From Bacteroidia bacterium (lineage in GTDB: Bacteria > Bacteroidota > Bacteroidia > UKL13-3): a DNA stretch of 64,000 nucleotides. The stretch covers positions 47,167 to 111,166 of the forward strand of contig JACMQU010000017.1 of the NCBI GenBank assembly GCA_014376805.1, written 5' to 3'. Position numbers and translations under genes: made by a program. The notes beneath the pieces were generated by a model, which saw nothing but the letters and a program-made list of their open reading frames with translations, ran no database searches and had not been told where the DNA came from. Shown here in pieces: positions 50,288 to 60,589 of this stretch. Positions within the stretch are counted from its first letter, which is position 1; each line of letters starts with the position of its first letter.

Positions 50288-50992
50288 TTACAAATTTTGA
50301 TGGTTATCCAACGATTCTTTTTTCATTTCTCCATTTATTCCGTAATAGCCGAAACCTTGTTTTAGTGCCCACGCAATTAATTCTTCATCGTAGTTAAGTT
50401 TCAGTTTTTTCATAATTCTTTTCTGATATTTGTAAAGTGTTTCTATATCTATTTCTGAATCGCGAGATATGATATGAATGCTTAAATTGTTTGCAAAACC
50501 ATTTAATATAGCCCTTTCACTCAAATTTAAAATGGTTAGCCAGGTACGCTGTTCGAGTTCGAACATGCAGAGCTCTGTGCCATTTACTATCCATGTTTGT
50601 TTAGTTTGGTCTTCATAAATTGTATTTCCAGCCACAACCTCAGAAATAAGTAGTTCAAGCAATGGGGCTTCTTTTCTTGTAAATGCATGCACTCCTGCTT
50701 CTATAAGTGCATTAGTCATACTCGGATAAATACCATAAGTGATGATGTAAGTTTTAAAATTTACAGCCATTCCTTTTAATTGCTCCGCTACTTCCTTTCC
50801 ACCCATCAAAGGAAGATGCATATCTATCAATAAGCAATCAAACGGAGGCAGGCTGTTTAAATTTCTTAAAAATTCGCTGCCATTACTAAATGTTTGGATT
50901 ACGGTAAATAAATTGTGATTTTTAAAAGTATGTAATAATACATATAAGTCGGCTGCCGAATCATCGACAATTATTAGCTTAATTTTTGACAT
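50288..50992 (-). CDS. Response regulator (REC domain plus C-terminal putative DNA-binding region)
   Basis: KLIIVDDSAADLYVLL, DCLLIDMHLPLMGGKEVAEQL phospho-Asp motif; C-terminus with ETLYKYQKRIMKKLKLNYDEELIAWALKQGF. Confidence 0.8.
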   Translation of the reverse strand: MSKIKLIIVDDSAADLYVLLHTFKNHNLFTVIQTFSNGSEFLRNLNSLPPFDCLLIDMHLPLMGGKEVAEQLKGMAVNFKTYIITYGIYPSMTNALIEAGVHAFTRKEAPLLELLISEVVAGNTIYEDQTKQTWIVNGTELCMFELEQRTWLTILNLSERAILNGFANNLSIHIISRDSEIDIETLYKYQKRIMKKLKLNYDEELIAWALKQGFGYYGINGEMKKESLDNHQNL

Positions 50993-51365
50993 AGGGGTTT
51001 CATAGATTATTCCTCGATAATAAATTATAGAAATTTAACATACAACATAAAACGGAATTAATGTTTATATGGTAGTATAATACTAATAATTGGCACGTTC
51101 TACTGAATAACTGGCAAATTAAATTTAAATTAAAATCAATTAACTATACATTTCTACACCTATTTTTAGCTGATTTTGCTAATGGATTTGTATGGGTTTA
51201 TGTTAAATAATCAACGGCATTTTATCCTAAATTATGTGTACAAAAAAAAACTTATAAAACAATCCTAAAAGCATGAAAAAGCTATTTGCAAAATAATTAA
51301 TTGCAAGAAATGGGATGTTATGGGAAAGTTATTAGTTTCAACTTGCATGTGTAATTAAACAAGCC

Positions 51366-52622
51366 ATGACACTTTCCACCATTAATTATTATCTTATTAT
51401 TTTATTATGTTTTAACCTATGTATTAAAGATGTTAAGGGCAATTCTGATGAGCGATTAAAAATTTTGAAGCAGGAATGCCGTATATTTAAAAAGGAAGCA
51501 AAATCATTAAATAAATATTTACGGAACAGAGAAAAATGTGAAGAAAAGATAAAAGATAGAATGTGCATTCATATAACTGATCAAACCTGTATAACGGCAA
51601 TAAAAAAAACAGGAAATCAACAAACTTCTATACGGTTAAATCATAACCCTTCACTAACTAAAGACAGCAACTATTATATACGTAAAATTATTTGGTACAG
51701 GAATGACATTGCGCAATCAAAAATAAAGATTGCGAATCTTGATAATTCCATGCAGTCTTATAAAGTTAAGATTAATGGTTTTACTCAAGATCCGCAAAAA
51801 AGTAAAACTTTTCAAAATGCCTTAAAAGACGATAAACGTTTATATTATCTGCAAACACAAATGTTAAGAAAGCAGCAGGAGCTATTTCAGAAAATAAATG
51901 TCCAATCATTTAAGAAATTAATTAGCCAAACTAAACAACAGAACAAGCTATTGAGTGCGCGGTTATTTAATGATCCTGCAACGCAAATACCTCCGCAATA
52001 CCAGACAAAAAGCAGGGTGCAGGCAACTTTGCCGCAAAACAATGTTGGTTTGAACCCTATGCAAAAGCAAGAATTACAAAGAAAGTTTGAGAATGTTTCT
52101 ACTGCTTTTGAAGAGCTAACAGATAGTATTAATCAACAAAAATTAAATGCAGATTCCATATCCTTTAAGCCTGATAAATATAGAAGTATGGCCCTAAAAG
52201 ATCGGATTGAAAGGAACTTTAACTGGCAAGCACAAAAGTCAAACGGATATTTTCCCGGCATAATAGATTTTTCCATTTCCATCGGATTCAAACTTAATAA
52301 AAAACTCACTCCACAATTAGGGTTACTATATAAAATAGGAGTAGGCAAAAGCCTTGAACAAATAGATATCAGCCAACAGGGTTTTGGACTTAAAGGAGGA
52401 GTAAATTATTTATTTTACAAAAAAGTAATGCTATTTATAAGCTACGAACAAACATACTATAGAGCTGTTAATTTAGAAGAGAAAAGAGCTTACCAGCCAA
52501 TGCCCGCTTTAATTTTGGGTTTAGGTATTAAAAGTAAATCTACTATTCAAATAGGCTATGATTTTCTAAGGCATTATAATCCTCAAAAGGGGAGTAGTAT
52601 AATTTTGCGATTTGGGTTTTAG
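51366..52622 (+). CDS. Secreted/outer-membrane protein: signal-like N-terminus, Cys-containing coiled coil, C-terminal beta-barrel-like region
   Basis: Hydrophobic N-terminus; long Gln/Lys-rich helical stretch; alternating beta-rich C-terminus GIIDFSISIGFKLNKKLTPQLGLLYKIGVG...IILRFGF ending in Phe. Only 112 nt upstream of the Rhs pair. Confidence 0.6.
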   Translation: MTLSTINYYLIILLCFNLCIKDVKGNSDERLKILKQECRIFKKEAKSLNKYLRNREKCEEKIKDRMCIHITDQTCITAIKKTGNQQTSIRLNHNPSLTKDSNYYIRKIIWYRNDIAQSKIKIANLDNSMQSYKVKINGFTQDPQKSKTFQNALKDDKRLYYLQTQMLRKQQELFQKINVQSFKKLISQTKQQNKLLSARLFNDPATQIPPQYQTKSRVQATLPQNNVGLNPMQKQELQRKFENVSTAFEELTDSINQQKLNADSISFKPDKYRSMALKDRIERNFNWQAQKSNGYFPGIIDFSISIGFKLNKKLTPQLGLLYKIGVGKSLEQIDISQQGFGLKGGVNYLFYKKVMLFISYEQTYYRAVNLEEKRAYQPMPALILGLGIKSKSTIQIGYDFLRHYNPQKGSSIILRFGF

Positions 52623-52734
52623 GATATTTATACAACTAATTAATTTAATTAGGATTAATTTATATCCACGAGTTTATTTTAAGATCAAACCAGTCACTTC
52701 AGGTGTGTACTAATAATTTTTAATATAAAATAAA

Positions 52735-55700
52735 ATGAAAGAAAAACTTGTTACTTTTTATTTAAGTCTATTTTTTAATAGCTTGATTTTCGCACAGAGT
52801 TCTCCGGAAATTCAGAATCCTGTATCGCCAACTGCCGCTGCTTTCGCAAAGTATATTGATATTCCAATAGGAGAGGCTACGGGCATTCCTCCCATTCATA
52901 TCCCACTCAATGAAATAAATGACCCTGGATTATCTCTTTCTATTTCGCTGGATTATCACGCTGGTGGGCATAAGGTAAATGACGTTGCAACGCATGTGGG
53001 ATTAGGCTGGTCATTAAATGCCGGAGGACAAATTTCAAGGGCGGTTAATGGGTTGCCTGATGATTTTACAGAAGGATATTGGAATTATTATCAGAGTATT
53101 CCAAATCATTTTTTGTATTATAATAATAGTTCAGATTTTAATTTTATGCGTCAGGTAGCAAATGGCTTGATTGATACCGAACCGGATATGTTTTATTATA
53201 ATTTTGATGGTATGGCAGGTAAGTTTTTTTTAGACCCTGTTCATCCTGATATTACCAAACCGAGAACAGGTCAGACTATTCCATTATCAAACTTAAAAAT
53301 TGAATATTTTGACAGTAAATTTAAGATTACCAATGTATCCGGAGTTGTTTATGAATTTTCTGTTACTGAAACAGTAACTGAGGGCTCTTCAGACCCGGTT
53401 ACGTATGTTTCTTCATGGTTGTTAAACAGAGTGAGCAATCCTGTTTCCGATAATACAATCAATTTTATTTATGATGAACCTGTTAACATAATCTATCCCA
53501 TTATACTCTCACAAACCTTAGATAATTTTGTATCTCAAAGTGGATCATTTGCTTCAGATCTACCTAATTACTGCCAGGACTATGTTGGAATAAAAAACGC
53601 TTATTTATTATCTGCTTTTTCTCAGAGAAGGTTAAATAAAATAACATTTACAGGTGGATATTTTTTGTTTGTTAAAGGAGCTTCGAGAACTGACCTTGCC
53701 AATGATTATATTCTTGAATACATTAAAAAGTACACTTCAACTGATGAACTTGTTACTGAATATAAATTCCAATATACTTATAAGGGAAATCGCTTGCATT
53801 TAAATAAGATATTTGAGGGTAAAAACGGAACTTATTTACCCCCTACAGAATTTGTATACAATACTTTAGATCTGCCTCCACTTAATTCGTTTGCCCAAGA
53901 TCATTGGGGCTTTTATAATGGTAAAAATAATGTTAATTTTATTCCTAAAGACGTTATTTCTAAGCCATATTTTTACTTTGCAAACAGGGAGCCCAATGAA
54001 ATTAGTACCAAGGCAAGTAATCTGGAACAAATAATTTATTCAGGAGGTGGCACGGTTACTTATGAATATGAACAAAACAAATATGGGATTGTTAGCGGTA
54101 ATTCTGCCCTCAGTTACGCTACAGGAATTCCTGCAATACTAAATACATCGGTTTCTGTTTTAGGGGGTGAAAGTAATTCTGAAACCTATACCTTAGCTAT
54201 ATCATTTCCTCAAACAATCATTGTGGCCTTTAGCACCACATTTGGAGTTGGAGCACCAACTTACCAGATTGTTGACAAGACTTTTAATATTTTATCGGGC
54301 ACACAAAGTTTAACATACACTCAGGTTGATATAAATACCCGTCAGTATAATCTTGCGGCGGCAGGCAATTATACAATTCAGTTAACTGCTTACAGTGAAT
54401 TTAGTGATGCAACCTATAGGGGAATTATTTCTTTTCAGTCCGGATTGATATTTAAAAAATCAAAAGATGGTCCTGGTTTGCGTGTAAAAAACATACTGAA
54501 AAGTGATGGTACTGGAAATGTATGGGGTAGAAATTATACTTATCAAATGGATAACGAAAACGATAGATCAAGCGGGATATTATTAGGTAATCCTAATTAT
54601 CTGCAGCAGATAAATGAATACCATTCCTTCACGGGCAATATATATTGTGGGTTCCCCTGTTATATTATGTGCAATTCTGAACTGGTTTCATCTCAAACAA
54701 GTGTGGGTGTAGGAAAAGTAAACGGAAGTTATATAGTATATAAGCAAGTAGTCTCCAAGGAAACGAATCCAAATTTTTCAAGTTTATCTAATGGGTATAT
54801 CCGTCGATATTTTGCCACATTAAATAATTTAATTTCTTCAGGTAGACCTGTGATCAATTCGCTTTTTCCAAATTATTTATATGGTTACCTTTTAAAAGAG
54901 CAAATTTTTGATAATGATGATTTAAAAAGAAAAGAAATTATATACAATTATGTTACAGACATTAATTGTGGATCTGCTATATCTAAAGGGTTTGCTGTAT
55001 GTAAAAAAGTTTTTGGTATAAGCCCGACGTCTTCTTTAGGTTTACCTTTTAATATGCCAATTTATCAATGGAAGAATTATGTGATTAGTACAAGCTGGTT
55101 AAAACTTACGAGTATAACGGAGAGTGATATTTCTAATAATAATAACAACCAATATGTAAATAAAAAAGTTGAATATTTTTATGAAAATCTGAACCACATG
55201 CTAATAACAAAAAAAGTTACGACCATGGAGGAGACGGTTATAATGGATGAGTACAGGTATCCTGGAGATATGAATGTAGAAAGTATTTCAATCAGCAATA
55301 CAAACTCTGATGTAATCGCTTTAAAATCTCTGGTATCTCTCCATATTTTAAATGTGCCAATTGAAGTAGTATCATCAAAACGAATCGGCACTTTATATAA
55401 AACTACAAAAGCAACTTTGTTTAAGTGGAAATTAAACAGTTTGAGGCCTCAGCTTTTCAATGAATATAAACTTAAACTATCACAACCGATGTCGGGATTT
55501 TTGAATTGCAGTTTAACTGCAGCCGGACTGGTTTATAACAGTAATTATTTTGAGATTTCCAAAATAAACGCTTACTCTAAATATGGAAGTCCGGGTGAAA
55601 TGGTGAATAGGGGTTTTTTAACTTCTAGTTTATATGCTGATCATATACCCTATAAAATTGCGGAATCCGCTAATGCCTCCATAAATTATATTGGTTATTG

Positions 55701-56262
55701 CGGCTTTGAAGATTATGAATGCAAAATGAATAATGGAACGGCAAATCTGATAAGTGGAAATTTATCACTTATCCGGAGTTCTGCTTCCTGCAACCCATTA
55801 AGTTATAATGATGCATATTCGGGTAATAATGGTTTTATTTTAGGTGGGACGTGTAATGCTAAAGTTGCAAATGCAAATCTACTTAACATAGGGAGCTATA
55901 AATTATTATTCTGGTTAAAGAGTGGGGGCTCATTTAGTGTTTATAATGGAACCGTATTGTCTACAACATTTCAAATTCTGAAAGAAATTAACGGTTGGAT
56001 TTTATATGAATACACGCTTACAGACTGCAGCTCCTTTTCAATTACAGGAGCCGGGGTTATTGATGAGGTTAAATATTACCCTTCAGGTGCTTTTATGAAA
56101 TCATGGGTATATAAATCATTAGTAGGTGTTTTATCAGAAACCAGCATTAGTAATTTTAGCACTCATTACGATTATGATAATTATAACCGGTTGGATAAAG
56201 TATTAAGTGATGAAAAGAAAATCATTAAAAAATTTATTTACAATTTAAGAGAGTCTCAATAA
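52735..56262 (+). CDS. Secreted Rhs/YD-repeat-type protein, N-terminal partner (1175 aa)
   Basis: Signal-peptide-like MKEKLVTFYLSLFFNSLIFAQ, then IPIGEATGIPPIHIPLNEINDPGLSLSISLDYHAGGHKVNDVATHVGLGWSLNAGGQISRAVNG, typical of Bacteroidota YD-repeat proteins. Confidence 0.85.
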   Translation: MKEKLVTFYLSLFFNSLIFAQSSPEIQNPVSPTAAAFAKYIDIPIGEATGIPPIHIPLNEINDPGLSLSISLDYHAGGHKVNDVATHVGLGWSLNAGGQISRAVNGLPDDFTEGYWNYYQSIPNHFLYYNNSSDFNFMRQVANGLIDTEPDMFYYNFDGMAGKFFLDPVHPDITKPRTGQTIPLSNLKIEYFDSKFKITNVSGVVYEFSVTETVTEGSSDPVTYVSSWLLNRVSNPVSDNTINFIYDEPVNIIYPIILSQTLDNFVSQSGSFASDLPNYCQDYVGIKNAYLLSAFSQRRLNKITFTGGYFLFVKGASRTDLANDYILEYIKKYTSTDELVTEYKFQYTYKGNRLHLNKIFEGKNGTYLPPTEFVYNTLDLPPLNSFAQDHWGFYNGKNNVNFIPKDVISKPYFYFANREPNEISTKASNLEQIIYSGGGTVTYEYEQNKYGIVSGNSALSYATGIPAILNTSVSVLGGESNSETYTLAISFPQTIIVAFSTTFGVGAPTYQIVDKTFNILSGTQSLTYTQVDINTRQYNLAAAGNYTIQLTAYSEFSDATYRGIISFQSGLIFKKSKDGPGLRVKNILKSDGTGNVWGRNYTYQMDNENDRSSGILLGNPNYLQQINEYHSFTGNIYCGFPCYIMCNSELVSSQTSVGVGKVNGSYIVYKQVVSKETNPNFSSLSNGYIRRYFATLNNLISSGRPVINSLFPNYLYGYLLKEQIFDNDDLKRKEIIYNYVTDINCGSAISKGFAVCKKVFGISPTSSLGLPFNMPIYQWKNYVISTSWLKLTSITESDISNNNNNQYVNKKVEYFYENLNHMLITKKVTTMEETVIMDEYRYPGDMNVESISISNTNSDVIALKSLVSLHILNVPIEVVSSKRIGTLYKTTKATLFKWKLNSLRPQLFNEYKLKLSQPMSGFLNCSLTAAGLVYNSNYFEISKINAYSKYGSPGEMVNRGFLTSSLYADHIPYKIAESANASINYIGYCGFEDYECKMNNGTANLISGNLSLIRSSASCNPLSYNDAYSGNNGFILGGTCNAKVANANLLNIGSYKLLFWLKSGGSFSVYNGTVLSTTFQILKEINGWILYEYTLTDCSSFSITGAGVIDEVKYYPSGAFMKSWVYKSLVGVLSETSISNFSTHYDYDNYNRLDKVLSDEKKIIKKFIYNLRESQ

Positions 56263-56274
56263 AAAATTACGATT

Positions 56275-59200
56275 ATGAATACAATAAGTTTAAAGTTGAA
56301 AATAGCAGCCATAATGTTATTAACTAATAATTTTTTAATGGCACAAAAAAACATGCCCGATAATACACCTGTTGTCTCCAGTTCTTTATCAGCAGAATTG
56401 CCTGCAAATATTACGGGTACAATTTTAATTAATTCCTTAAAAACAATTGAACCATTGGTGCCGGTTGGAACTGATGTTGAGTTAAATTACTTAGCACCAC
56501 AATATACTAACTGCCGTGTAAAAACAGATTATTTTGATTGCCAGGGGAGGGAATTGCAAACGGTTTTAAAGGCAGCAACAAGTGATAAAAAGGATGTTGT
56601 TCAATATTTTACGTATGATGCTTTCGGTCGGCAAAAAAATGCAATTCTACCGTTTGTAAAAGCCACAAATGCAGGTGGTTTTTGCAAAAATGTACAAACA
56701 GAATTATTAAACACCTACTCCAATTTGGGTTATGCTGACGAACAATTCTTATATAAAAGAAATACCTTTGAGTCATCACCATTAAATGTTTTGGTAAAGT
56801 CATATTCAGAAGGCAATAATTGGAGCGGTAATAACAAAGGTGTCAGTTTTAATAAAAGAGCAAATCTGAATAATGATATCATAAAAGGCTGGGCAATTTC
56901 TTCAACTACTAATTTACCGGTAACATTATACAATTATGCAAACAATAATATATGGATTAATACCAAAACGGATGAAGATGAGTTAGGTAATAAGGAGTTT
57001 TATGATTTGCAAGGTAAGCTTATAATGACCATGCAAATTAATCAATCTAATTTATCATCAGGTTTACTTACTTATTATGTATATGATGAGCTGAACCGGC
57101 TTCGGTTTGTAATGCCACCTAAAGCGATTCAACTAATAGAAGCAAATAGCTGGAATGTGAGTTCAATAATTGTAGAAAATTTATGTTTCGCTTATACTTA
57201 TGATGATCTTGGAAGAATTACACAAGTTAAAACACCAGGTGCAGGGCCTGTTTCTTATGTTTATAATAATAGAGATGAAGTGGTTTTTATTCAAAATGCA
57301 GTACAGAAAAGTGAGGATAAATGGCAGTTTAATAAATATGATATCGGAGGAAGATTGATTCAAACAGGAATTTTTTCTTCGAATAGTAATCAGGCGATAT
57401 TGCAAAATTTTGCAAACGTTTCTTCATTTTCTGATATCTTTATGGAGTATATATTTAAGAAGGAAATTATGGAACAAACTGATATTGTTAATACTTTCAC
57501 TAATGCACTTGTTTATCTGACTAATTATTATGATAATTATTCTTTTACATCTATCACATTTGATCAAACTAATGCTGCTCTCGTTGTTGGATATAATAAA
57601 CAACAAACATTAAATTCAAATGGACTCTTAACTGGTGTAAAAGCACTTGTATCAGACAATTTTTCAAACCCTAATAGTATAAATTATAATATAAAAGTAG
57701 ATTTTTATAATAACCGTTCCGAGCTGATTCAACAATATAAAGAATATTTTGGAACTCATACCAGCAGAACTTTTTTTGGATATGATTTTAGTGGCAGGAA
57801 AGTAAGTTCACTTATGAAGCAAAGCAGTTTTTCTATTTTTAAGAAATTTGCATATGATAATTTTAACCGTTTGTTAAATGTTCAGCATAAAATTAATAGT
57901 GCCACTGTTTATACCCGGATTGCATCTTACAGTTATGACAAGTTGGGGAGGCTAAATTTAAAGAGATTAGGAAGCATGCAGTATCCGTTAAATTATGAGT
58001 ATAATATAAGAGGATGGCTTACCGGTATTAACAAGACTTACTGCACGGATAAGAGAGGGGATCATTTTTTTGGAATGGAAATCAGTTATGAAAAAGGCTT
58101 TGAAAAAAATTATTTGAATGGGAGAGTGGCTGGAATAAAATGGCGAAATAAAGGCACAGCTAACGAACAAAGAACCTATGGTTATGAATATGATTTTGCA
58201 GGTAGGTTAACTATGGGTGATTATTATCAGAAAACTGATAATACAGGGGCCTCAAATCCTACATGGAGTAAGTTAATAAAAGATTATTCTGCCAGTAATA
58301 TTTCATATGATGAGAATGGAAATATATTAGCCATGAAACATCTTGGTATGAAAGGTAATTCTATTATTATTCTGGATGATTTAAGTTACCTTTATGGTTT
58401 AAATAGTAATGTGCTTTTAAGTGTAACCGAAAGTACTGGCTCACAAAGTAAAGACAGAACAGTACATGATAACCTTGCAGATTTCCGCGATGTGGCGGAT
58501 GGTTCAGACTATACTTATGACGTTAATGGTAGTTTAACCAGTGATGGTAATAGGGGAATCAGCAGTATTGATAATAACTGGTTTATTATTAACAAGCCCA
58601 TAAAAATTCAGTGTGGGAGCGGAAAAATGATTGAATATACCTATGATGCATCAGGGATTTTGTTAAGGAAAAAAATAACCCAGATTATTGCAGGAACTAA
58701 CAAAGTTACTGAGTATTTTTATTTTGATGAATTAACTTTTAAAGATAGTGTATTAGAATTAATCTCTCATGAGGAAGGGAGATACAGACCAGATGTTTCT
58801 GTCAATTATACGGGGTATGAATATTATATAAAAGATTATATAGGAAATATAAGAAGCATCATAGGGGAGGGCAAGAATATCGTAACTTCATACAACGGGA
58901 GTGGTTCTACTATTTTAGCCGATAATGGCGGTGGATCGGGCGGAGGTGTTAATTCTGGCTCTGGAAATATGACTTCTCAAAGTGCTATTAGTGCTTGTGA
59001 TACATGCCAGGTGGATTTTGTTGATACTAATTTAGTAGAAAATCCAACCGTTTATCTTGCAACGAGTGAAGTATCAAACAATACACTTGAAAATGAAATA
59101 TTTGATAACATTACTGAAACACGAGATTTGAAACCAATGAGCACTGATAGTTCTGATGTAAAGGATGCCAGATTAAATGCGGGACAAGGTAAAGTAATAG

Positions 59201-60582
59201 GGCCAGGTTTGTTGTTAAAAGTAAGTGCTGGTGATAAGATAGCATTAGGGGCGGAGGCATTTTATTTTAGCAACACACCCCCCGGAAATCCGGTTTCGAT
59301 AAATTCATTGGTAAGTAGTATCATAAGTTCAATGAGTGGGGTGGCAGCTTCTGTTGAAGGTGGGTTGGTTCAGAATATTTCCAACATTAATGTTGCAGGA
59401 TTAACATCAAGTTTAACACAATTGCAAAATAATGCAGGTGATACAACAGGACCACGAGGTTATTTAAATTATATTATATTTGATGAGAATATGAATTTTT
59501 TACCCCAAGCCAGTGGAGCAATAAAAGTGAATCAGGCTAATGCCTGGTCTGATCTTACCGTAAATAGATTTAATGTGCCACTTAATGGTTACTTATATGT
59601 ATTTACCAGTAACCTTAGTGCTATTTCTATACGGACAGATAACCTTTATATTATTCATTGGCAGGGACAATTACTGGAGGAGTTGCATTATTATCCGTAT
59701 GGTTTATGCTTCGAGCCATATAGGGCTTCAAATATTTTAAAGAGCAGCAATTATAAACACAACAGTCAGCATATGGAGCAGAACGAATTTAATGATGGAA
59801 CAAATGATTTTGGACTGGACTGGTACGATTTTGAAGCCAGAAGTTACGATGTGCAAATAGGGAGGTTTATGCAAGTTGATCCGATGGCGAAAGAAAGAGG
59901 ATGGTTAAATCCTTATAATTATTGCCAGGATAATCCGGTTAATATAACCGATCCGACAGGAGCATTGGATGATGATATTGTTGCCAAAAAAGATGGGAGA
60001 ATTGAAATAACAGAAACCGACGACAATTTTGACAGAATCTTTGTAGAAAATAATAATTGTGAAACTGAATTGGTAGGGCAGTTTGATAAGAATACAGATA
60101 ATTTAATACAGCTTCCTGCCACATTTTGCTTTACCAGTTCTGACGGAATTTCATTTGGTTGGACTTCCCATACTATTGATTCCAAAAGGAATATTTCAGG
60201 TGCTGTAGCTGGGGCATTAATAGGTGCATTGTATGAAAGGGGTATAACAGATGTATCTATCGGCCAATTTAGTCTTGCAGATGGAAAATCGCCAGCCCCA
60301 AGTACTTCACATAAACTTGGAAGAAATGGAGATTTAAGACCTTTAAGATCAGATGGATTAAATGCTCCAACCACTGTTTCTGATGAAAACTTTGATGTAG
60401 TGCGAAATATGGGTTTAGTAAGTGCATTGTATAAATATGGTTGGAAGGATATTATTTCAGAAAAAAATAATTCAGGTTTTATTTTACCTTTTACCAGTTC
60501 AGCAAAAGATAGAAAAATAGCATCCGATCATACAAACCATTTTCACTTACAAGGATTTAATCCAACTATTATAATTAAATAA
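56275..60582 (+). CDS. Rhs repeat-associated core protein with a C-terminal M15/M74-like metallopeptidase effector tip (1435 aa)
   Basis: Signal-like MNTISLKLKIAAIMLLTNNFLMAQ; YD motifs (YTYDDLGRITQVKTPGAGPVSYVYNNRDEV, YSYDKLGRLN, YEYDFAGRLT, YTYDASGILLRKK); core end YDFEARSYDVQIGRFMQVDPMAKERGWLNPYNYCQDNPVNITDPTGAL; tip with SHKLGRNGD and HTNHFH. Confidence 0.88.
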   Translation: MNTISLKLKIAAIMLLTNNFLMAQKNMPDNTPVVSSSLSAELPANITGTILINSLKTIEPLVPVGTDVELNYLAPQYTNCRVKTDYFDCQGRELQTVLKAATSDKKDVVQYFTYDAFGRQKNAILPFVKATNAGGFCKNVQTELLNTYSNLGYADEQFLYKRNTFESSPLNVLVKSYSEGNNWSGNNKGVSFNKRANLNNDIIKGWAISSTTNLPVTLYNYANNNIWINTKTDEDELGNKEFYDLQGKLIMTMQINQSNLSSGLLTYYVYDELNRLRFVMPPKAIQLIEANSWNVSSIIVENLCFAYTYDDLGRITQVKTPGAGPVSYVYNNRDEVVFIQNAVQKSEDKWQFNKYDIGGRLIQTGIFSSNSNQAILQNFANVSSFSDIFMEYIFKKEIMEQTDIVNTFTNALVYLTNYYDNYSFTSITFDQTNAALVVGYNKQQTLNSNGLLTGVKALVSDNFSNPNSINYNIKVDFYNNRSELIQQYKEYFGTHTSRTFFGYDFSGRKVSSLMKQSSFSIFKKFAYDNFNRLLNVQHKINSATVYTRIASYSYDKLGRLNLKRLGSMQYPLNYEYNIRGWLTGINKTYCTDKRGDHFFGMEISYEKGFEKNYLNGRVAGIKWRNKGTANEQRTYGYEYDFAGRLTMGDYYQKTDNTGASNPTWSKLIKDYSASNISYDENGNILAMKHLGMKGNSIIILDDLSYLYGLNSNVLLSVTESTGSQSKDRTVHDNLADFRDVADGSDYTYDVNGSLTSDGNRGISSIDNNWFIINKPIKIQCGSGKMIEYTYDASGILLRKKITQIIAGTNKVTEYFYFDELTFKDSVLELISHEEGRYRPDVSVNYTGYEYYIKDYIGNIRSIIGEGKNIVTSYNGSGSTILADNGGGSGGGVNSGSGNMTSQSAISACDTCQVDFVDTNLVENPTVYLATSEVSNNTLENEIFDNITETRDLKPMSTDSSDVKDARLNAGQGKVIGPGLLLKVSAGDKIALGAEAFYFSNTPPGNPVSINSLVSSIISSMSGVAASVEGGLVQNISNINVAGLTSSLTQLQNNAGDTTGPRGYLNYIIFDENMNFLPQASGAIKVNQANAWSDLTVNRFNVPLNGYLYVFTSNLSAISIRTDNLYIIHWQGQLLEELHYYPYGLCFEPYRASNILKSSNYKHNSQHMEQNEFNDGTNDFGLDWYDFEARSYDVQIGRFMQVDPMAKERGWLNPYNYCQDNPVNITDPTGALDDDIVAKKDGRIEITETDDNFDRIFVENNNCETELVGQFDKNTDNLIQLPATFCFTSSDGISFGWTSHTIDSKRNISGAVAGALIGALYERGITDVSIGQFSLADGKSPAPSTSHKLGRNGDLRPLRSDGLNAPTTVSDENFDVVRNMGLVSALYKYGWKDIISEKNNSGFILPFTSSAKDRKIASDHTNHFHLQGFNPTIIIK
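59839..59970 (+). repeat. 132-bp Rhs core-end repeat, copy 1 (in the full-length gene)
   Basis: Matches 62369-62500 at 129/132 positions by eye (3 substitutions, no gaps); ends exactly at the core/tip boundary. Confidence 0.95.
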
Positions 60583-60589
60583 AAATAAG

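Noticed and set aside
56275-60582. Irregular YD-repeat DNA considered as a possible recombination-prone tandem repeat
   Set aside because: The YD repeats are protein-level and degenerate at DNA level; the only strong DNA duplication seen is the 132-bp core end.
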